A model generated the notes under the pieces. It saw only the letters and a program-made list of their open reading frames with translations. It did no database searches and was not told the DNA's origin. A stretch of DNA of 64,000 nt. Origin: Rhodopirellula sp. SM50 (GTDB lineage Bacteria; Planctomycetota; Planctomycetia; Pirellulales; Pirellulaceae). This document shows, in pieces, positions 57,720-64,000 of this stretch. The stretch is taken from positions 288,869 through 352,868 of the forward strand of contig NZ_NTFY01000060.1 of the NCBI RefSeq assembly GCF_002289565.1. The letters run 5' to 3'. The translations under genes and the position numbers were made by a program. Each line of letters begins with the position of its first letter. Within the stretch, counting starts at the first letter, position 1.

Positions 57720-57779
57720 TCCTGAGGACCCTGAACGCTGAGGACCCTGAACGCTGAGGACCTTGAACGCTGAGGACGA
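57720..57779. repeat. 16-bp tandem repeat
   Basis: About three and a half copies of GCTGAGGACCCTGAAC lie upstream of the cyclophilin-domain gene and downstream of the DUF3299 gene start side. One copy has CTTG for CCTG. Confidence 0.75.
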
Positions 57780-57880
57780 GGTGTCCCAGGGTGCTTGGCC
57801 AGACGGATCCAGAAAGCGCACGCAAAAAACGTGACGTTTTCGCCGGTTGCCGAGAATTCCGGCGGAAATTCAGCGGAGGT

Positions 57881-58423
57881 CTATTTGACCTTCACGCCTT
57901 CGATTCGAAAGACGGCCATGTGGGTCGCGCCGCGGGGGCCTTTGCCGCCGGGGTACTTGTAGGTTTCCGGATCGAGCACGAACTTGCCTTCGACCGTCAC
58001 GGGACGGGTGGAAAAGTCGGCGGTATGATCACCGACCATATTGACGAAGACACAGTCGTAGAGTGCCGCGCCGGGGCCGAAGCAGCATTCTTTGTTGTCG
58101 CGAACGAGTACGAATTGCTTAAAGCCGCGGTCTTGATAGGTGCTGGCGGGCAAGATGTAGCCGCGCAGTTTGACGTTCTTGCCGTTGATGGTTTTCAGGC
58201 GTTCGGTCCACATCGATTCGTCGAACGCGCCGTCCTTTTCGATGTCGAACTTCAGATCATCAAAATTGATTTCGCCCTTGGCTAGCTGGGCAGCGGAGCT
58301 GAGTCGAATTTCGACCTTGGGCCGGGTTTGGGGATCTTCGGCCGAAGCCCCGTTCAAACTGACTGTCAGCGCGCAGACCACCACCATCAGCAATGAAAAT
58401 CGGAATCGTGGAAGGTGGTGCAT
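57881..58423 (-). CDS. DUF3299 exported protein
   Basis: 180 residues. A signal peptide ends ASA-ED. The core VKLRGYILPASTYQDRGFKQ is followed by FVLVRDNKECCFGPGAALYD, the DUF3299 marker, and a beta-rich C-terminus. DUF3299 proteins are envelope proteins, often beside ABC transporters; here none is present. A second DUF3299-like protein lies at 58813. Confidence 0.85.
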   Translation of the reverse strand: MHHLPRFRFSLLMVVVCALTVSLNGASAEDPQTRPKVEIRLSSAAQLAKGEINFDDLKFDIEKDGAFDESMWTERLKTINGKNVKLRGYILPASTYQDRGFKQFVLVRDNKECCFGPGAALYDCVFVNMVGDHTADFSTRPVTVEGKFVLDPETYKYPGGKGPRGATHMAVFRIEGVKVK

Positions 58424-58480
58424 CTCGCTCGCTCGTTAGGTTGCTGGTTTCGCTTAGTGCTTTGTCAACTCTTCGTCTAA

Positions 58481-58775
58481 GGGGGCCGCGGAAAAGGAGG
58501 CAAGTACGAATGGCACGGGCATACGTGTTGGTGTGCAGGCTTCAGCCCAATACCGCTAAGTTAAACGTCGTTTCTTCAGATGAGGGCCCGTAGGCTCGCG
58601 CCAAACGGCTGATATTCGTTTGATATCAGCCGGTTCGCGCCAGCGTCCGGGCCCCCTCATTCATGTTAACTTAGCGGTATTGGGCTTCAGCCGCCCACCG
58701 TCGCTGCGAAGCAGCGACCGGGAATCGCCTAAAGGCTAGACACCAACGGTTGCTGAATCCTTTTTTTGACCCCTT
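58481..58775. repeat. Dispersed palindromic element, interrupted copy
   Basis: A reverse-oriented copy of the element at 14200-14340: GGGGGCCGCGGAAAAGG, then TGGCACGGGCATACGTGTTG with GTGTGCAGGCTTCAGCC; on the far side GCCGCCCACC, a GCTGCGAAGCAGC hairpin and CACCAACGGTTGCTGAATCC. A 135-bp palindromic insertion splits it. Confidence 0.85.
58548..58682. mobile_element. MITE-like element inserted in the dispersed repeat
   Basis: The 135-bp insertion has perfect 17-bp terminal inverted repeats (58548-58564 and 58666-58682; CAATACCGCTAAGTTAA). It is flanked by a 10-bp target duplication GGCTTCAGCC (58538-58547 and 58683-58692). The interior folds into a hairpin with GGCGCG.../...CGCGCC arms. No coding capacity. 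The transposase source is not in the window. Confidence 0.88.
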
Positions 58776-58812
58776 TTTCCGAGGCAACTTCGGTCTAGAA
58801 GTTGACCAAGCA

Positions 58813-59487
58813 CTAATTCACTTTCGTCCCTTTTAACCGGTAGAACACCGCGTTGTCAAAATCGGTTTGTTTTCGGGGCACTTGATTGAGCGTGAACTTG
58901 CCGGCCAGTTTCCGACGCGTCATGCCGCCTTCGATCGTCTGGCCACCGGTCAGTGTGACTTCGACCATCTCGCTGCTCTTGGGTTGGCCGCCGAAGCAGC
59001 AGGTCCCCAGGTCGCCGACCAGGACAAATTGACGCAACATGCCGCCACCGCTGGACGGATGGATGTAGCCTTTGATGAAGACGTCCTTGCCGTCGAGTTC
59101 AAACGCGGTTTGCGTCGGTCGATCCGGTTCGGCGTCGAATTTCAACTTGTAAAAGGGTACGCGAACGTGCCCCGGTGGGACTTCGGTCAGGTAGACGTAG
59201 GTGTGCAAGCCGATGCCGCCGACCAACAGCAAGGCGTTGGTGGCCAAGGCAAATTTCGCCAACCCCAGCCCACTAAATTCGTTCGGATAACGTCGGATCG
59301 ACCGAAGCGAGAGCATCGCAAACACGACACCGAGGATCGCCAGGGCCAGCAATGCCTCGAATGGAGGAATCAGCCCCAGCAGCGCGACGATGAACAACAA
59401 GATCGATGTGATCGCGCTGCGGCTGAGCGCCCGATAGGGAAAGTCCACCTCATCGGCGGACGACGACATTTGTAGTTCAGTAGCCAT
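58813..59487 (-). CDS. Membrane protein with DUF3299-like domain
   Basis: 224 residues. Two or three N-terminal transmembrane helices (about 20-95) precede a domain with KDVFIKGYIHPSSGGG and RQFVLVGDLGTCCFGGQPK, the same GYI/FVLV/CCFG pattern as the protein at 57881. ATG 59487 is chosen; the open frame extends upstream without support. Same strand as the other copy and separated from it by the repeat element. Confidence 0.82.
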   Translation of the reverse strand: MATELQMSSSADEVDFPYRALSRSAITSILLFIVALLGLIPPFEALLALAILGVVFAMLSLRSIRRYPNEFSGLGLAKFALATNALLLVGGIGLHTYVYLTEVPPGHVRVPFYKLKFDAEPDRPTQTAFELDGKDVFIKGYIHPSSGGGMLRQFVLVGDLGTCCFGGQPKSSEMVEVTLTGGQTIEGGMTRRKLAGKFTLNQVPRKQTDFDNAVFYRLKGTKVN

Positions 59488-59546
59488 CGATGGTTTGTGG
59501 CAGAGTGGTGGGGGATCGTCGACGGCGATCACGCAAGCCGGAATGC

Positions 59547-60992
59547 TTACGCGACTTTCACCCCAGTCGCGGGGCCGCCGGTCAACACCAGAAACAGTGC
59601 CAAGACGATGGACGCCAAGGCGACCGTGATTACGTAGCCAAGGTCCCAAGGGTTCGTTTTCTGTGCCAGGAGGGATCGATTGCCGAGCTCGTTCGCGGTG
59701 GCGTCGGTTCCCGCCAGGGAGACCGGAGCGGTGCCGACTGGGGCAGCAGCGATCGGGACGACGGCGGCGTAGCGTGTTCCGCGTTGCAGCGTTCCAAGGG
59801 GCGGAACGGTTTGCGAAGTCGCCTCGTCGGCCGGCTTGGCGCGAACCGGGACCGGTATCGGAAAAAATGTCTTGGCCCGGCGAACCGCTTCGGGGTCAAT
59901 TTTTTCGAGTTCCTCGATCGCCGCTTCGGCTTCGGGCAGGGGGCAAGCGCGCATGTAGTTGATGACGGGGACGCGGAGCCAGTTTTTGTCCTTTTCCGCT
60001 TCCTTGAACAACGTTTTGAGACGCTCGATCTGACTCCAGTCGTTCCATTTCGCCAAATCCGGAATCACCATGTCAGCCAGTTCGCCCCGATCGAGGATCT
60101 TGTGCAGCGATTCGACCAGCGCGCTGCGTGGAATCACGTCGCCTTCGGTACCGTGAAAGCGGATCGCCATGATCGCGGCGTAGCTCTGTGGGAACGGCGC
60201 CTTGTGGTTCGCGATGAACAGCTCATCGATCAGCGGCAATCCTGATTCGCCGGCCAAGGTCAGGTAGCAGGCGATCAGCGCGTCCAGGCCGCCGGTGACA
60301 CTTTTGGCGGGGTTGCGGAGCATCGCTTCGAGCATCGGCAGATCGTCTTTGCTGCCGCAGACACCCAGCATCGTGAAATACAGGCGTTTTCGGTCGGCGC
60401 CGATTTCGGGCTGTTGGACCCACTCGATCAATTGGTCTCGATCCATGTCGGGACCGATCTGTTGGATCACGTCGTAGGGAGCCGATGCGAACTCGTCATA
60501 AGCATCGCGTGAAATCAACGCCTCTTCGTCTTCCAGGTAGTCGCGGAAAAAACGCAGCCGCGCGACGGGGTCATCTTTCACCTGACTGGCCTTCACGATG
60601 TATTCTTCGGCCCGTTCGCTGACCGGCAGACAGGACCACTGCAAGTTGGGCGGGTCGACGCCGGAAAGCAGGAACCGGCGTCCGACCTCGACTTTGCCGT
60701 AATAAATCGCGTCCACTTCTTGGCCGACTTTGACGTGCTCGGATCCCTTGATCACCTTCTCGATCCGCATCTTCACCACGCCGGTGGTCAGGTTCCGCGT
60801 CAGCTCGCCATCGAGACTCGACGCGATCACGACGGCGTCCATCGTCAACGATTGCTGGCGGATGGTTTGTTGGACGGACTCGCAAAACGGGCAGGCCGCG
60901 GCGGAGGACCACGGCAACACAGCCATCAAGCCGAGCAGAAACAGGCCGATGCCCGGCCGAACCGCAATCGGAAAGGTTTCGAAAATCCTCAA
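59547..60992 (-). CDS. Exported hypothetical protein with C-terminal membrane helix
   Basis: 481 residues from TTG 60992, which directly precedes a good signal peptide (IGLFLLGLMAVLPWSSAAA). The mature N-terminus has CPFCES, and the body is a helical-repeat region. A Pro/Ala-rich linker and a C-terminal helix (about 455-475) anchor it. No family recognised. An upstream ATG at 61082 would add 30 residues and put a non-typical basic tail before the signal, so the start is uncertain. Confidence 0.72.
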   Translation of the reverse strand: MRIFETFPIAVRPGIGLFLLGLMAVLPWSSAAACPFCESVQQTIRQQSLTMDAVVIASSLDGELTRNLTTGVVKMRIEKVIKGSEHVKVGQEVDAIYYGKVEVGRRFLLSGVDPPNLQWSCLPVSERAEEYIVKASQVKDDPVARLRFFRDYLEDEEALISRDAYDEFASAPYDVIQQIGPDMDRDQLIEWVQQPEIGADRKRLYFTMLGVCGSKDDLPMLEAMLRNPAKSVTGGLDALIACYLTLAGESGLPLIDELFIANHKAPFPQSYAAIMAIRFHGTEGDVIPRSALVESLHKILDRGELADMVIPDLAKWNDWSQIERLKTLFKEAEKDKNWLRVPVINYMRACPLPEAEAAIEELEKIDPEAVRRAKTFFPIPVPVRAKPADEATSQTVPPLGTLQRGTRYAAVVPIAAAPVGTAPVSLAGTDATANELGNRSLLAQKTNPWDLGYVITVALASIVLALFLVLTGGPATGVKVA

Positions 60993-61402
60993 AGTTTGAC
61001 GCCCGGGCAGGAGATTCGCCCGGAGCCGTCGCCGAGTGGGGATTGGCTGCGGCGGGTGGGCCAGTCGTGGGGAGGGACGCATTCGGGTCTGGTGGGGTTG
61101 GAGTGGAGCAATGCGGCGTGGCTGCAAAGTTCAATGCATGGAGTTCAATAATAGGTGCTAAATGCCCTCGGTGAGAAGGCACAAATCGTTTCTCCTGGAA
61201 ATCCCGGCACGATCGACTCAACCCATCCAGCCATTTTTGCCGATACGACCGAAGATCCGGGCTATCCGCCCAGGAGCCGATGATCCAAAACACCCGTAAG
61301 TTTCGGCGTCGGCGGACACTTTTGAAACGACCAATGAACCGAGCCGATTCGCGACGCAGCTTTCATCGCGTCCCAGACCGGCCGACAAGGGGGAGAGCAG
61401 GA
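60993..61402. other. Divergent intergenic region
   Basis: This spacer of about 410 bp lies between two exported-protein genes. Frames on both strands lack any family signal and no terminator or repeat was seen. GGGAG for the next gene lies at its right end. Confidence 0.4.
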
Positions 61403-61726
61403 ATGCTTCGTCAGTTGATCATCGCCGCCGTTCTGGTGGCATCGGCCTTCACTTTGGCCGGCGACGCGTCGGCCGACCAGCGCGCGTTCGGCCAAGCCTG
61501 GGGCGGCAGTGCGAGTACACGCGACTGGAATCGATTCTATCACTATCCCTACGTGTATTACCCCCAGAATTTCTGGGGGCAGGAATACTATCGTAGTGCG
61601 GATAGCATGTACCACCGCTACCCGCCGGAGATGCGAATCCCCGTCTACAACAAAAAGTGGCACAACTACTACCCCAGCAACCGCCGTTATCACAGCGGTC
61701 ACCACTTCATCTTGGACGTGTTCTAG
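61403..61726 (+). CDS. Small Tyr/His-rich exported protein
   Basis: 107 residues. ATG 61403 has GGGAG about eight bases upstream and gives a signal peptide ending ASA-DQ. The mature 80 residues are rich in Tyr, His, Trp and Arg (FYHYPYVYYPQNFWG, KKWHNYYPSNRRYH). The upstream frame continues to 61280 but lacks a signal fit. The pattern recalls small conserved planctomycete envelope proteins sometimes labelled calmodulin-binding; that name is not supported functionally. Confidence 0.75.
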   Translation: MLRQLIIAAVLVASAFTLAGDASADQRAFGQAWGGSASTRDWNRFYHYPYVYYPQNFWGQEYYRSADSMYHRYPPEMRIPVYNKKWHNYYPSNRRYHSGHHFILDVF

Positions 61727-61739
61727 GCTCGCACTGCGT

Positions 61740-61850
61740 CGGGCACGCTGTGCATGCAGGTGGAGCTCGAAGCGTAGGGCATGCTGTGCATGCCAATGAG
61801 CCGCGTAGGGCATGCTGTGCATGCCAATGAGCCGTCAGGCACAGCCTGAC
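61740..61850. repeat. Cluster of mini-hairpin repeats
   Basis: Perfect hairpins GGCATGC-TGT-GCATGCC at 61778-61794 and 61809-61825 (about 31 bp apart), and GTCAGGC-ACA-GCCTGAC at 61834-61850 in the opposite orientation. An imperfect copy lies at 61742-61757. Confidence 0.8.
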
Positions 61851-61918
61851 CTACGCCAATCCATCGGTTGGAAGACGCACCAATCGCGTCACCGACAAAT
61901 GTGGCGGTTTCCGCTACC

Positions 61919-63328
61919 ATGAGTGTCATGGCCAACAGCACCAAGATTCGTCCGCTCGGTCGTTTAATCGACAAAGCGAACTCGCCCTTCTGGGTGATCG
62001 GCCCCGATGGGCGGCTGGTGTTTCTTTCCGCGGCGGTCGGCGATTGGCTGACCGTCGAGCCGGAATCGTTGATCGGACGCCGTTGCCTTGCCGGCACCAG
62101 CATCACCGATGATCCGCTCGATTTTCTGGCCGCCTCACTCGCGGCGCCCCCGGGAATCTTGAAATCCGGAACGGCGTCGCTGCTGATCCAACCCACCTTT
62201 CCCGGTGCCAAATCACGCCGCATTGCGGCGCTGGACACGCGATTCGTCCGACTCGGCCACGGCGATGAATCCATCACGCTGGCCGTCGCGGGCAGCTTTC
62301 AAGACCAGCTTGTCGACCCGGTCATCGATGCCGCGGTCGTGTTGCGACGACAGCTGGACAGTTGGCGCCGTCGCCATGAAACGATCGCCCAGGGCATTTC
62401 GGTCGGCAATTCTCGCCTCGCCCAACGGCTCGGCAAACAAATCCGACTGGCCGGTTCGGTCCGCAGCGATCTGCTGATTGTCTCCCCGCCGGGTTGCTTC
62501 GCCGAATCCATCGCAGCGTCGGTGCACCAATGTTCGGCGGCGGGCGAACCGATCGCCACGATCGACGGGCCGTTGATGGACGCCGAACTGTTGGACGCCA
62601 GCTTGGCTGCGGTGATCGCCCACTTGGCGGATTCGGAAACCTCAACGGCGACCGCGATCCTTAAGGGAACCGACCAGACTCCGCTGGAAGCCCAACTCCG
62701 CCTGGTCGAACATCTGCGTGAGTCGACGCATCGATTGCGGTTGATCGCCATCGCCAGCGACAGCGCCGTTGTCTCCAGCCGCGCCGACACCGAACCGAAT
62801 CCGGAACTCGACGTTTTCTTGGAAGCGTCACTGCCGGCGGGGATCACGCCGCCCCTTGCCGACCATCTGTGTGGGCTGACGATTCGTCTCCATCCGCTCG
62901 CCGATCGCATCGCCGATCTGCCGATGATCGCGACCGCCATGCTGGATCGACGGCGGGCCGGTGGAGACGGTTTGGCGGATCGCTTCGCCCGCGCCGCGCT
63001 CGATGCGATGGTGATTTACCCTTGGCCGGATAACTTTCGCGAACTCGACCAAGCCATTCGTCATGCGATGCGAAGCTGTCCCGGCCAAGTCATCGGGCTG
63101 GAACACTTGCCGCTGGCGATCCGGTCGTACCGCCCCAACGAGTCGGTGCCGAAACAACAGCAGACCATCGACCTGGATCTGGTCGTCGCCCAGTTCGAAT
63201 CGGATTTGATTCGTGAGGCCTTGGAATCCAGCGCGGGCAATCGAGCCGAAGCGGCGCGGAAATTGAACATTTCGCGCGCCCGTTTGCTCCGCAAGCTGGA
63301 ATCGATCGGCGATGGAGACTCGCCATGA
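61919..63328 (+). CDS. Fis-type regulator with PAS-like and degenerate AAA+ domains
   Basis: 469 residues with the layout of NtrC-like sigma-54 activators. An N-terminal PAS-like domain (FWVIGPDGRLVFLSAAVGDW) is followed by an AAA+-like region. The Walker A position reads VSPPGCFAES, without GxxGxGK, and no GAFTGA loop is present. The late AAA+ segment YPWPDNFRELDQAIRHA matches the NVREL motif, and the C-terminus LESSAGNRAEAARKLNISR is a Fis helix-turn-helix. ATP-driven sigma-54 activation is therefore unlikely. ATG 61919 or 61928 is the start. The stop overlaps the next gene as ATGA. Confidence 0.8.
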   Translation: MSVMANSTKIRPLGRLIDKANSPFWVIGPDGRLVFLSAAVGDWLTVEPESLIGRRCLAGTSITDDPLDFLAASLAAPPGILKSGTASLLIQPTFPGAKSRRIAALDTRFVRLGHGDESITLAVAGSFQDQLVDPVIDAAVVLRRQLDSWRRRHETIAQGISVGNSRLAQRLGKQIRLAGSVRSDLLIVSPPGCFAESIAASVHQCSAAGEPIATIDGPLMDAELLDASLAAVIAHLADSETSTATAILKGTDQTPLEAQLRLVEHLRESTHRLRLIAIASDSAVVSSRADTEPNPELDVFLEASLPAGITPPLADHLCGLTIRLHPLADRIADLPMIATAMLDRRRAGGDGLADRFARAALDAMVIYPWPDNFRELDQAIRHAMRSCPGQVIGLEHLPLAIRSYRPNESVPKQQQTIDLDLVVAQFESDLIREALESSAGNRAEAARKLNISRARLLRKLESIGDGDSP

Positions 63329-63798
63329 ACCCTTTCGCCACCGTTTCAACGGCCAGCGGGGTGATCCCGTTTTGGGTCTGCGAATCGGGCCGCCGGTGGA
63401 GCGACGCGGCGAAGCGATTCGTCGGGCCGTTCCAGCACGACGCCGACGCCGATTCGTCCGGCCAGGCCATGGGATCGGGGCAGCCGACATTCCACGTGCA
63501 AAGAATGGACGCCGCCAAAATTCGAGCGCTGATCGCGGGCCAATCGGACCTCGTGATCCTCTGGGAACTGTCCGCCGAAAACACGTCCGCGGTCGCCTTG
63601 CACGTGGCCCAGATCGGCGCCTCGCGACCTGATGCGATGCAATGGGCCGCGATCGATGACGTCTCCCGGCACCCATCCGACCGCCTGGCCCTGCGGATCA
63701 GGGAGCTTGGCGTGTCGGCAGTGCTGCACCAGCCCCAAGAATTGGCCCTCCTGGCACGACTCGTCCGCCGTCGCTTTTCCGCGGCACCCCAAGTTTAA
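63325..63798 (+). CDS. Small protein coupled to the Fis-type regulator
   Basis: 157 residues, ATG 63325 overlapping the regulator stop by four bases. The middle reads VILWELSAENTSAV and the end ELGVSAVLHQPQELALLARLVRRR, loosely like the beta/alpha ends of a receiver fold, but no phospho-acceptor Asp or conserved Lys can be placed. It probably works with the regulator, for example as a partner protein. Function not recognised. Confidence 0.68.
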   Translation: MNPFATVSTASGVIPFWVCESGRRWSDAAKRFVGPFQHDADADSSGQAMGSGQPTFHVQRMDAAKIRALIAGQSDLVILWELSAENTSAVALHVAQIGASRPDAMQWAAIDDVSRHPSDRLALRIRELGVSAVLHQPQELALLARLVRRRFSAAPQV

Positions 63799-64000
63799 AA
63801 GTTGACGAAGCACTAGCCCGACGCGTAAGCGAGGGTTGCCGCGTCGCCCCTAAAGGTGTTAGCGGAACGGCGCGAGCCGTCCGGTCGCGCTTCAAAAACC
63901 CCGTGAAAGACCGGAGAGGCTGTGAATAATTGGGCCAACGGTTGCGAGATTTAATTTTGGCGCTAAATTTTCTGCATGAATAATCCAAGCATTGCTACTC
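63799..64000. other. Window-end intergenic sequence
   Basis: It contains GCGCGAGCCGTCCGGTCGCG near 63872-63891, related to the repeat at 32757-32818. No gene was found. Confidence 0.4.

Overview
The window is a GC-rich chromosomal segment from a planctomycete, most likely a Pirellulaceae member (Rhodopirellula-like). The assignment rests on lineage-typical families: a planctomycete cytochrome C/DUF1549/DUF1553 protein with its DUF1501 partner, DUF1559 pseudopilins, DUF1080, DUF3299, DUF4159, a LEPR-XLL-type exported protein with a dockerin, a receptor-like Ser/Thr kinase coupled to an ECF sigma factor, and many short dispersed palindromic repeats. No rRNA, tRNA, CRISPR array, phage or transposase gene was recognised.

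Layout. 1-11.5 kb: pgi (3' end outside the window), the PSCyt/DUF1501 pair, rplU translationally coupled to a Ser/Thr kinase, an epimerase/DapA-like pair, a cryptic chymotrypsin-like protease candidate and a lipoprotein. 11.7-14.2 kb: cydAB. 14.3-21.4 kb: a minus-strand cluster of a DUF1559 pseudopilin, a DUF1573 protein, a zinc-ribbon/PilM-like protein and a large lipoprotein. 22-24 kb: DUF1080 lipoprotein, DUF3127 protein and PII. 24.7-27.9 kb: tandem Cys-rich outer-membrane barrels, each with its own terminator. 28.3-30.1 kb: ftsY-miaE. 30.6-34.3 kb: exported proteins, a universal stress protein and a Trm112-like protein. 34.5-42.3 kb: minus-strand housekeeping genes (J-like membrane protein with ArgE; Obg with CoaX; esterase with DinB; pseudopilin). 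42.6-45.3 kb: PaaK-like ligase and DUF4159 protein. 45.9-51.8 kb: a 1771-residue kinase with FG-GAP-like repeats and its ECF sigma factor. 52-54.5 kb: hflK-hflC and a small membrane protein. 54.6-61.7 kb: DUF2306 membrane protein, thioredoxin/cyclophilin/dockerin protein, two DUF3299 proteins and other exported proteins. 61.9-63.8 kb: a Fis-type regulator with a degenerate AAA+ domain and a coupled small protein.

Coupling is common: many gene pairs overlap as ATGA, GTGA or TGATG. Intergenic DNA is dominated by repeat families: 17-nt mini-hairpins with compensatory arm changes, tandem TTCC-loop hairpins that abut gene ends, inverted arrays of a GGTCAAAAAATGG unit, and a nested MITE-like element whose empty site is visible elsewhere in the window.

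The strongest leads are the apparent circular permutation of the PilM-like domain, the kinase/FG-GAP/sigma operon flanked by inverted arrays, the degenerate AAA+ regulator, the cryptic serine protease, the Cys-rich porin pair, the nested MITE, and the covarying hairpin repeats.
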